Positions 56,839 through 64,000 of a stretch of 64,000 nucleotides of DNA are shown one piece after another. The notes beneath the pieces are model-generated. The model did no database searches and was not told where the DNA came from. It was given only the letters and a program-made list of their open reading frames with translations. The DNA comes from Ignavibacteriales bacterium (GTDB taxonomy: Bacteria; Bacteroidota; Ignavibacteria; UBA10030), in NCBI GenBank assembly GCA_026390575.1, contig JAPLFR010000016.1, forward strand, positions 372,001 to 436,000, in the 5' to 3' direction. Position 1 is the stretch's first letter, and the number at the start of each line of letters is the position of its first letter. The translations under genes and the position numbers were made by a program.

Positions 56839-57312
56839 TCTATTTTCCTTCTGAAATAATAAAATATATTGTTGTGGACGCTACCTTTGTGAATCAATTA
56901 AGAAAATCAATGGATTCTTTTTATTAATCATCCTTATCATCTGCGATGCCCCTGTTATCAAACTCTTCCTACAGAAAGATTCCCAACAGATGAGACTTTT
57001 TGATTTGATGAAAACCAATATTGCTTCGTGCCGTTATCGCTATTTTAACTTTCCCTTACAGTCACATCTCAAGATATCATCAATACTTCAGGAAGAAATT
57101 ATAATTATAAAAAAAACTACATATTTCTATCATACAGAATACTTTTTTTTCCATACAAACGTTTGCAGGAATGATTGCAATATTGCTATTATCCAAGTAT
57201 TTTGTGGAGGACATTCATGCACGAAGTATATTTTTCTATGAAGTGATCTCTCTACAATCCATGCTTCATAGTACAACTTATTCATACCCTTATCAACCGA
57301 AAGTCTATTTGC
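56839..57312. other. divergent intergenic region between symporter operon and hemicellulase genes
   Basis: This AT-rich stretch of 474 bases should hold the promoters of the symporter-galK-galT operon (minus) and of the CBM9 gene (plus). The only distinct element seen is the palindrome at 57156-57165. No open frame with support was found. Confidence 0.5.
57156..57165. promoter_or_regulatory. candidate LacI-family operator
   Basis: CAAACGTTTG is a perfect palindrome with the central CG step typical of LacI/GalR operators. It lies 148 bases before the CBM9 start and 318 bases before the symporter start in the shared regulatory region. It is a single copy, and no full-length LacI regulator lies in the window; the only LacI-like protein here (1607-2434) lacks a DNA-binding domain. 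Confidence 0.35.
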
Positions 57313-58221
57313 ATGAGAATGTATCAACATCACTCTAGGCTTTTTCTGCTTATCGTTTCCTTACATTTTCTTATTACTTTTCGAGCGGTTTCTCAACAAA
57401 CCGCTGTGCAGGATGATACCGTACTTGTCTTTGACGCCCCCATCCCTCCTATCGTTGATGGAAAGAAAGATGACTCCGGCTGGCAGGATGCATCATGGCA
57501 GAGTATTGCTCAAGTGTGGATTCCTTACGGAGCGAAAATAGATTCGAGTGATTTTTCAGGACGATATAAAGTTGTATGGTCTTCTACAACCAATCTTCTC
57601 TATTTCCTCGTTGAAGTGACCGATAATGTATTCATCGATGGTTTCATACCTAATAAAACTGCCGAAGTATTTAATTATGATATCATCGAAGTATTCATCG
57701 ATGAGAACAAATCCGGTGGACTCCATGTGTTCGATGCAAAAGACAGCATTAGCATTGAATTGGGAACAAATGCCGAGAATGCTTTTTCTTATCACATCTA
57801 TGCACCTTTTCCTAAGGAAGATAAGGTAACAACAGAACATTTTGCAGGTGATATAGCCGGAACAAGCTGGTCGGACATCAGAAGGGTTAATTACTCATCT
57901 CATATACCCGAATTCGCTTTACGCAGAACAGGAACAAAAGCAGTCTGGGAATTTTCTTTGATCGTTTACAATGACACCTACAATGATACAATAAGCAATA
58001 ACGATGCGGCTCGATCGCAATTAAAAGCCGGCAAGGTGATGGGGTTAACACTCGCCTATTGCGATAATGATCATCCCAAGAAAGAGCCCAAAGTCCGCGA
58101 TAAATTTTTTGGATCAGTCTGGGTTCCGGCAGCAGCCTATAATGATCATTGGAAGAATGCAGATTATTTTGGAACAATGAAATTGATGCCAAACCCTCAT
58201 CCAGTAACGATAATAAAATGA
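57313..58221 (+). CDS. exported CBM9-like carbohydrate-binding protein
   Basis: The 302-residue protein has a Sec signal peptide (FLLIVSLHFLITFRAVSQQ) followed by a single family-9-like carbohydrate-binding domain. The typical opening is IPPIVDGKKDDSGWQDASWQSIA, then YKVVWSSTTNLLYFLVEVTDNVF and YDIIEVFIDENKSGG. WEFSLIVYND, GLTLAYCDND and NADYFGTMKL form the end. These proteins bind ends of plant polysaccharides or act as surface capture proteins; no catalytic residues are present. It is first in the group leading to the GH97 remnant, GH31 and GH3, with the next gene 7 bases downstream. Confidence 0.82.
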   Translation: MRMYQHHSRLFLLIVSLHFLITFRAVSQQTAVQDDTVLVFDAPIPPIVDGKKDDSGWQDASWQSIAQVWIPYGAKIDSSDFSGRYKVVWSSTTNLLYFLVEVTDNVFIDGFIPNKTAEVFNYDIIEVFIDENKSGGLHVFDAKDSISIELGTNAENAFSYHIYAPFPKEDKVTTEHFAGDIAGTSWSDIRRVNYSSHIPEFALRRTGTKAVWEFSLIVYNDTYNDTISNNDAARSQLKAGKVMGLTLAYCDNDHPKKEPKVRDKFFGSVWVPAAAYNDHWKNADYFGTMKLMPNPHPVTIIK

Positions 58222-58228
58222 GATATCT

Positions 58229-58849
58229 GTGAAGAACTTATTTTCCTTACTTCTATTTTTTACTCTTGCCATTCATGTTCTTCATGCGGAATCTGATGAT
58301 GCTGTTCAGAGTCCCGACAAGAATATCTCTGTTTCTATCAATCTAGCATCTAATCAAAGTGTAGTATATAGAATAGAATATACTGGAACTGTCATTTTAC
58401 GGAATCAAAACTAGGGCTCATTCGAGGAGATAATGATTTTTCTCAAGGCCTTAAGCTGGATTCGACTTCCCGTATCGAAGTAGTAACAGATACATATAAA
58501 ATTCTTAGCTGATCGTGTTCCTATATCGCCCATCGGCGGGTATTCCACTTAACGAATTCCTCCGGCGTGGGAAGAGACTCGCTTCATCGCTGGCTATCCA
58601 GGAAAATTTGTTCTCCTTGCCCGACGATCTGGGAACACTTGGTACGTTGCCGGAATCAATGGCAAGCAAATCGAGAAACAGATTCAGATAGTACTTCCAT
58701 TTTTAACGAAAGTAACAAACGGCATTCAAATTTCCGATGGTAACACGAACCGATCATTCACAACAAAGTCTATCACTGTCACACCAGAGAAACCATTTTT
58801 CGTTGCCTTAAATGGAAATGGCGGCTTTGTAGTAAAGTTCTCAGAATAG
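58229..58849 (+). pseudogene. gutted GH97 glycosidase gene
   Basis: The two ends of a GH97 protein survive and the middle is gone. The first 60 codons give a signal peptide and the GH97 N-terminus (SPDKNISVSINLASNQSVVY), ending at a stop near 58413. One frame over the protein continues (ESKLGLIRGDNDFSQGLKL, EVVTDTYKILS), then stops at 58513. From about 58554 the C-terminal domain appears: IPPAWEETRFIAGYPGKFV, LARRSGNTWYVAGINGKQ, TVTPEKPFFVALNGNGG, and a stop at 58849. The whole catalytic barrel, about 400-450 residues of a roughly 650-residue family, is deleted, so the gene is dead. GH97 enzymes are alpha-glucosidases or alpha-galactosidases. Confidence 0.85.
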
Positions 58850-58900
58850 AGTTTATATTTCATTTTTCATAAGCTACATATTGCACGAAAGGTTCACCCT

Positions 58901-61744
58901 ATGAATTTATATCGTTGGCATACGTTGGCGATCATTTGCTCTTTTCTCCTATGTTCCATGCTTTCTTTTGCTATTGAAAAACAATCAGACGGTGTTCTTT
59001 TTGAACTCAAGAAGCAAAAAGAAACCGATCCTCAATGGATGAAGATCCAGGTCTGCACTGAAAATATTATCCGGGTGATTGCATCTCCGGAAAAATCTTT
59101 TCCCTCTCGACCGAGTCTCATCGTAGAGAGAAAATCCTGGAAGCCGGTCAAATGGACATTAAAAGAAAAAAGTGATTGGACAGAGATATCCACATCGTTA
59201 GTTACAGTTCGTGTTCATTCGAAAACCGGTGAAACATCTTTCTTTGATTCCAAAGGACAAGCGCTTCTACAAGAAATCGGTGGAGGCGGAAAGATTATTA
59301 CACCTGCCGAAGTCATGGAAGAGAAGACATTTCATGTGCAGCAGCTTTTTAATTCGCCGGATGATGAAGCGTTTTATGGACTTGGCGGCCATCAGAATTC
59401 AATTATGAATTACAAAGGCCATGATGTGGATCTCTGGCAGCATAATATGGTGGTATCTATCCCCTTCTTTGTCTCTACTAAGAACTATGGAATCCTTTGG
59501 GACAACACTTCACATTCAAAATTCGGTGACATTCGAGAGTTTCAATCACTTTCGACACTGAAACTATATGATAAAGACAGCATCCAGGGAAATCTTACCG
59601 CAGAATATTTCAAGGATGCACAATTTGATTCCCTTTTCATTTCTCGTAAGGAATCGAGAATCGAACATGAGTTCATCGATGTCAATGATGAATTCCCTGT
59701 TGGCTTCGCTCATAATGTCGCTGCAGTCCGGTGGAGCGGTGAGATAGAAAGCAAAGAGACCGGTGTGCACAAGTTTAAATTATATTCTTCCGGATATACG
59801 AAACTCTGGCTGGATGGGAAACTCGTTGTAGACTCGTGGCGGCAAAACTGGAATCCATGGATTCAGTTACCTGCATTGGATATGATAGCCGGGAAAAAAT
59901 ATCAGATCAAATTGGAATGGATTCATTCCGACGGCTACATCGGGTTGAAATGTTTAACGCCGGAGAGCGAAGAAACGAAGGGCAAGCTTTCCCTCTATTC
60001 TGAGGTGGCTGACCAGATCGATTATTATTTCGTTCATGGGGATAATCTTGATGAAATTATAAGCGGCTATCGTACTATCACCGGCAAAGCGCCGATGATG
60101 CCGAAATGGGCGATGGGTTTTTGGCAGTCGCGCGAACATTACAATTCACAGGATGATATTCTTTCCACGGTGAAGGAATTCCGAAAACGTCACATCCCAC
60201 TTGATAACATTGTTCAGGATTGGTTTTACTGGAAAGAAGATCAGTGGGGCAGCCACGAATTCGATCCTACGCGATATACCGATCCAAAAGGTATGATACT
60301 ATCGCTGCACAATGATTATCATACGCAGATTATGATCTCCGTCTGGCCAAAATTCTATGAAGGAATAAAGCATTTTGACCTGTTCAGTGAGAAGGGGTGG
60401 CTCTATAAGCGCAATGTCGAGAAAAGACAGAAGGACTGGGTCGGACCAGGTTATATCTCCACATTTTATGATGCGTATAATGGTGACGCACGAAAGCTCT
60501 TCTGGAAATTGATGAATGAAAAACTCTTCAGTATCGGTATGGATGCTTGGTGGTTAGATTGCACAGAGCCGGATATTTGTTCCAATCTCTCCAGAACCGA
60601 AACGATCCTGCGACAAAATCCAACTGCATTGGGTTCTGCCAATCGCTGCCTGAATGCTTATTCGTTGATGAATGCAAAAGCTGTCTACGAAGGTCAACGG
60701 TCGATAAACAATAATCAGCGCGTCTACATACTTACCCGCTCTGCATTTGCTGGGCAGCAACGGTACGCCGCAACAACTTGGAGCGGTGATATTGCCTCCC
60801 GATGGTACGATCTCAAAGCACAGATTTCGTCCGGGATGAATTTTACTCTCTCCGGCATTCCCTACTGGTCGATGGACATCGGTGGTTTTTCTGTGGAATC
60901 CCGCTATGAACATCCGACGGAAGCAGATCTTGACGAATGGCGTGAGCTGAATACTCGATGGTATCAATTTGGATCCTTCTGTCCAATCTTCCGTGTCCAC
61001 GGACAATTTCCATTGCGTGAAATTTATAATATCGCTCCTGAGGATCATCCCGCATATCAATCGATGCTGGCGTATAACAAACTGCGATACCGTTTAATGC
61101 CCTATATCTACTCCATGACAGGCATGGTTACACAGCAGGATTATACAATTATGCGTGGATTGGTGATGGATTTTAGTACGGACAAGAACGTGCTCAATAT
61201 AAACGATCAATTCATGTTTGGTCCGGCATTGATGGTGAACCCAGTATCAGAATACAAGTCGCGTTCGCGAGCGGTGTATCTTCCTTCCGGGAGCGGCTGG
61301 TATGAATTTAAGACTGGAAAATATTTTGCAGGTGGGCAAACTATTCAAGCTGATGCACCGTATACGGAAATCCCTCTCTATATTAAAGCAGGTTCTATCA
61401 TTCCATGTGGTCCGGAGATTCAACACACAACTGAGAAACCGGCAGATCCAATTCGCTTGTTTGTCTATACCGGCTCCGATGGTTCCTTTACTTTGTATGA
61501 AGATGAAAATGTGAACTACAACTACGAAAAAGGGAAATTTGCAACTATTCCACTGAGTTACAACGAGAAGAAAAAAGAATTTACAATCGGGAAACTTCAA
61601 GGTTCATTCGCCGGTATGTTAAAGAAGCGCACATTTGAAATTGTTTTCATTGGAGAACAAAAGCCGTCCGGGCTTGATTTCCAATCGAAACCTGATGCTC
61701 AAATTATATACAACGGTACTAAGCAATCGATTAAGATGAAATAA
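58901..61744 (+). CDS. GH31 alpha-xylosidase/alpha-glucosidase with inserted PA14 domain
   Basis: The 947-residue exported enzyme starts with a Sec signal (AIICSFLLCSMLSFAIE) and the GH31 N-terminal beta domain (EAFYGLGGHQNSIMNYKGHDVDL). A PA14 domain is inserted at about residues 230-353 (LTAEYFKDAQFDSLF through KKYQIKLEWIHSDGYIGLK). The barrel follows, with the nucleophile Asp553 in WWLDCTEPD and the acid/base Asp630 in TWSGDIASRW, plus the usual beta-sandwich end. GH31 enzymes with a PA14 insertion at this place include xyloglucan alpha-xylosidases, which favours that role next to GH3, but alpha-glucosidase activity cannot be excluded. It lies between the GH97 remnant and GH3 on one strand. 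Confidence 0.93.
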   Translation: MNLYRWHTLAIICSFLLCSMLSFAIEKQSDGVLFELKKQKETDPQWMKIQVCTENIIRVIASPEKSFPSRPSLIVERKSWKPVKWTLKEKSDWTEISTSLVTVRVHSKTGETSFFDSKGQALLQEIGGGGKIITPAEVMEEKTFHVQQLFNSPDDEAFYGLGGHQNSIMNYKGHDVDLWQHNMVVSIPFFVSTKNYGILWDNTSHSKFGDIREFQSLSTLKLYDKDSIQGNLTAEYFKDAQFDSLFISRKESRIEHEFIDVNDEFPVGFAHNVAAVRWSGEIESKETGVHKFKLYSSGYTKLWLDGKLVVDSWRQNWNPWIQLPALDMIAGKKYQIKLEWIHSDGYIGLKCLTPESEETKGKLSLYSEVADQIDYYFVHGDNLDEIISGYRTITGKAPMMPKWAMGFWQSREHYNSQDDILSTVKEFRKRHIPLDNIVQDWFYWKEDQWGSHEFDPTRYTDPKGMILSLHNDYHTQIMISVWPKFYEGIKHFDLFSEKGWLYKRNVEKRQKDWVGPGYISTFYDAYNGDARKLFWKLMNEKLFSIGMDAWWLDCTEPDICSNLSRTETILRQNPTALGSANRCLNAYSLMNAKAVYEGQRSINNNQRVYILTRSAFAGQQRYAATTWSGDIASRWYDLKAQISSGMNFTLSGIPYWSMDIGGFSVESRYEHPTEADLDEWRELNTRWYQFGSFCPIFRVHGQFPLREIYNIAPEDHPAYQSMLAYNKLRYRLMPYIYSMTGMVTQQDYTIMRGLVMDFSTDKNVLNINDQFMFGPALMVNPVSEYKSRSRAVYLPSGSGWYEFKTGKYFAGGQTIQADAPYTEIPLYIKAGSIIPCGPEIQHTTEKPADPIRLFVYTGSDGSFTLYEDENVNYNYEKGKFATIPLSYNEKKKEFTIGKLQGSFAGMLKKRTFEIVFIGEQKPSGLDFQSKPDAQIIYNGTKQSIKMK

Positions 61745-61763
61745 AGAAAGGGGATTGAACAGT

Positions 61764-64000
61764 ATGATAAAATACTTTAGTATTCTCATCATCGTTCTGA
61801 TAGTAAACACAGCTTACTGTCAACAGCAAGCGTATAAAAATTCTTCCCTGCCAATTGAAGTTCGGGTAAACGATCTTCTTCAGAGAATGACCATAGAAGA
61901 GCAAGCAGCTCAGCTATTTTCTATTTTCTCCAGGGATACGGCTGCTTTCGACAAATATGGAAATTTTGTCAGCACTCTTGATACGGCAATTATTAATCAT
62001 GGTGCGGGCAGTTTGGGAACCTGGTCATTGTGGCGTGAACGTTCTCTCAGACGCCGGGTTCAGTGCTTCAACGGAATCCAGCGATATATGATGGAAAAAA
62101 CCAGGCTCGGGATTCCAATATTCACATTCGGTGAATCGCTTCATGGCTTCATGGCCGACGGGGCTACTTCTTTTCCCCAGGCAATTGCATTAGGATGTAC
62201 ATGGGATACTGTGTTGATCGAGCAATTGTTCACTGCTGCGGCACTTGAAGCCAGCTCCCGCGGAACCAGGCAGGTCTTATCTCCCGTTGTCGACCTGGCA
62301 CGCGACCCCCGCTGGGGACGCACGGAAGAATGTTATGGTGAGGATCCGTATTTAGTCTCCCGGCTCGGAATGGCTGCTGTATTTGGTTTTCAGGGACGCG
62401 ATTCAATTATTGACAATCATCATGTTGCTGTCACACTCAAACATTTTGCCGGACATGGGCAGTCTGAAGGAGGCCGCAATATAGCGCCGGTGAGTTTTTC
62501 TGACCGGGAATTCCGCGAGAATCATCTCTACCCTTTTGAAATGGCGGTGACGAAAGCCCATGCTCGTTCCCTGATGGCTTCCTATAATGAATGGGATGGA
62601 GTCCCGAATCACGTCAATCACAAGCTGCTTACCGATATCCTGCGCGGAGAATGGGGTTTCAACGGATATGTTATGAGTGACGGCGGCGGAATGGATGTAA
62701 CCTATCGTGAGCATCATGCGGCCTCAGATTCGATTGAATCGGGAATTCTCTCACTCAATGCCGGCCTTGATTACGAACTCGGCAGAGGTACCTGCTTTGC
62801 AGGTCTTGCTGAGCAGGTTAAAAAAGGAAAAGTCAATGAGTCAGCCATCCGCCGTGCAGCAGCTAATGTGCTGCGAGTGAAATTTGAATGCGGTTTATTT
62901 GAAGCACCCTATGCAGATGTTGATTTAATGGAGCGTGTCACTAATTCCAAGGAACATAAGGCCCTGGCCTTAAAAGCCGCAAATGAAGCTATGGTGCTGC
63001 TGAAAAATGAAAAAACTCTTCCATTTGATCAGACAAAGATCAAAAAACTTGCTGTAATAGGTCCTAATGCTGCAGACATTCATCTTGGCGGCTATTCTGC
63101 TATTCCCATGAAAGGCGTCAGTGTATTACAGGGTATAAAGGATTTTGCCAAAGGAAAATTCGAGGTACAATATGCCGAAGGATGCAAGTTAACTTTGAAT
63201 AAAGAATGTCATTGGCAGGTAAATGAAAATCCAATATTGGGCGATCCAGAGAATGACAAAAAGTTAATATCTGAAGCAGTGAAGACGGCACAAAAGAGCG
63301 ATGCCGTGGTGCTTGTATTAGGTGAGAATGAATTGATATGCCGCGAAGCTTGGTCGGAAAATCATTTAGGCGATCGCGATAATCTGGACCTTGTTGGGCG
63401 ACAAAACGATTTGGCAGATGCAATTCTGCAAACCGGAAAACCGGTTGTAGTTCTCCTGATTAACGGTAGACCAATCACCATCAATGAAATACATAAAAAA
63501 GCACCAGCAATTATTGAATGCTGGTATCTCGGACAGGAGACCGGCCATGCTGTTGCTGATGTAATTTTCGGAAAGGTCAATCCTTCCGGCAAACTTACGG
63601 TCACGTTCCCCCGCTCCGTTGGACAATTGCCTTGTTATTACGATCATAAGCCGTCTCGCTTCCGAAGTTATGTATTATCCGATTCCTCGCCGCTCTATCC
63701 GTTTGGCTTCGGATTGAGCTACACGCACTTCGAGTATTCCAATCTACGCATTGCACCGAAGAACATACAAACAAACGGAACAGTTGAAGTTTCGATAGAT
63801 GTCCAAAATAGCGGGGCCGTGGAAGGAGATGAAATAGTTCAACTGTACATCCATGCCATCATCAGTCTTCCTACACGACCAGTTAAAGAGTTAAAGGACT
63901 TCACCAGAATACATCTCAAACCGGGTGAACTCCGAACTATGAGATTCACTCTCACTCTCGATAAACTAGCCGCCATCGGATTTGACATGAAACGGATCGT
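61764..64000 (+). CDS. GH3 beta-glucosidase-type enzyme, 3' end beyond window
   Basis: The frame is open from ATG 61764 to the window end (about 745 residues, unfinished). AAAGGGG precedes the ATG, followed by a Sec signal (YFSILIIVLIVNTAYCQ). The GH3 barrel shows LLQRMTIEEQAAQLF, DLARDPRWGRTEECYGEDPYLV, TLKHFAGHGQSEGGRN, and the nucleophile Asp306 in YVMSDGGGMD (most relatives have SDW). The second alpha/beta domain carries LVLGENELICREAWSENHLGDRDNL, which holds the acid/base region, and VVVLLINGRPI. The C-terminal fibronectin-like domain is reached (LYPFGFGLSYTHFEYS). It is a beta-glucosidase or beta-xylosidase of the Bacteroidota type, probably periplasmic, co-transcribed with GH31 (19-base gap). 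Confidence 0.94.
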   Translation, partial: MIKYFSILIIVLIVNTAYCQQQAYKNSSLPIEVRVNDLLQRMTIEEQAAQLFSIFSRDTAAFDKYGNFVSTLDTAIINHGAGSLGTWSLWRERSLRRRVQCFNGIQRYMMEKTRLGIPIFTFGESLHGFMADGATSFPQAIALGCTWDTVLIEQLFTAAALEASSRGTRQVLSPVVDLARDPRWGRTEECYGEDPYLVSRLGMAAVFGFQGRDSIIDNHHVAVTLKHFAGHGQSEGGRNIAPVSFSDREFRENHLYPFEMAVTKAHARSLMASYNEWDGVPNHVNHKLLTDILRGEWGFNGYVMSDGGGMDVTYREHHAASDSIESGILSLNAGLDYELGRGTCFAGLAEQVKKGKVNESAIRRAAANVLRVKFECGLFEAPYADVDLMERVTNSKEHKALALKAANEAMVLLKNEKTLPFDQTKIKKLAVIGPNAADIHLGGYSAIPMKGVSVLQGIKDFAKGKFEVQYAEGCKLTLNKECHWQVNENPILGDPENDKKLISEAVKTAQKSDAVVLVLGENELICREAWSENHLGDRDNLDLVGRQNDLADAILQTGKPVVVLLINGRPITINEIHKKAPAIIECWYLGQETGHAVADVIFGKVNPSGKLTVTFPRSVGQLPCYYDHKPSRFRSYVLSDSSPLYPFGFGLSYTHFEYSNLRIAPKNIQTNGTVEVSIDVQNSGAVEGDEIVQLYIHAIISLPTRPVKELKDFTRIHLKPGELRTMRFTLTLDKLAAIGFDMKRI

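Overview
The window looks like chromosomal DNA from a free-living, polysaccharide-degrading bacterium of the FCB superphylum. An Ignavibacteria or neighbouring Bacteroidota/Chlorobi-like lineage is the best guess. The clues are a type IX secretion C-terminal sorting domain on the DUF362 protein (11384-12775), a complete MoxR/DUF58/Bat operon, a four-helix-bundle (S23) protein, periplasmic glycosidases and moderately AT-rich DNA. Many genes have clear purine-rich ribosome binding sites, which argues against a typical Bacteroidia genome. No rRNA, tRNA, CRISPR array or SusC/SusD pair was seen, so the lineage call is an inference.

Layout. 1-5.9 kb: hemicellulose genes (GH130 mannosyl-glucose phosphorylase cut by the window edge, GH27 alpha-galactosidase with a frameshift near its 3' end, CE20-type acetylesterase, and a LacI-type sensor without a DNA-binding domain) plus an IS fragment. 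6-15.5 kb: mostly minus-strand accessory genes (DinB-like, SRPBCC, pirin, MFS, Tat-exported amidase, Tat+T9SS DUF362 protein, a decayed REP-associated transposase, unknown membrane proteins). 15.6-20.5 kb: STAS protein, mfd, and a secreted Cys/Lys-rich metallothionein-like protein. 20.6-28.6 kb: a signalling block with a giant receptor Ser/Thr kinase (external beta-propeller and FG-GAP/UnbV domains, internal kinase), a GAF sigma-54 activator, an unknown Cys-motif protein, a truncated receiver and an outer-membrane protein. 28.7-35.6 kb: paired hairpins, typA, an aminotransferase, a coiled-coil receiver protein and a GT4-CE4 fusion. 35.6-44.4 kb: moxR-DUF58-batA-(S23)-batBC-batD-batE on the minus strand. 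44.7-48.3 kb: L-lactate dehydrogenase, MBL-fold lipoprotein, LD-carboxypeptidase, DUF1761. 48.3-57 kb: IS3 remnant, then sugar catabolism (HAD hydrolase, FucP-like MFS, KDPG aldolase, galT, galK, Na+/sugar symporter). 57.3-64 kb: CBM9-like protein, a gutted GH97 pseudogene, GH31 with PA14, and GH3 running off the window.

How they work together. The two ends describe depolymerisation of side-chain-bearing hemicellulose (acetyl, alpha-galactosyl, alpha-xylosyl or alpha-glucosyl, beta-glucosyl). The released galactose would enter through the Na+ symporter and be converted by GalK/GalT, while mannosyl-glucose is phosphorolysed by GH130. The most unusual part is the 20.6-26.8 kb signalling module. 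Its receptor kinase has a domain order opposite to most bacterial receptor kinases and sits directly upstream of a sigma-54 activator, which suggests an outside-in route from an extracellular or periplasmic ligand to sigma-54 transcription. Decay is visible at several points: three transposase remnants, a gutted GH97 gene, a frameshifted GH27 and a truncated receiver.
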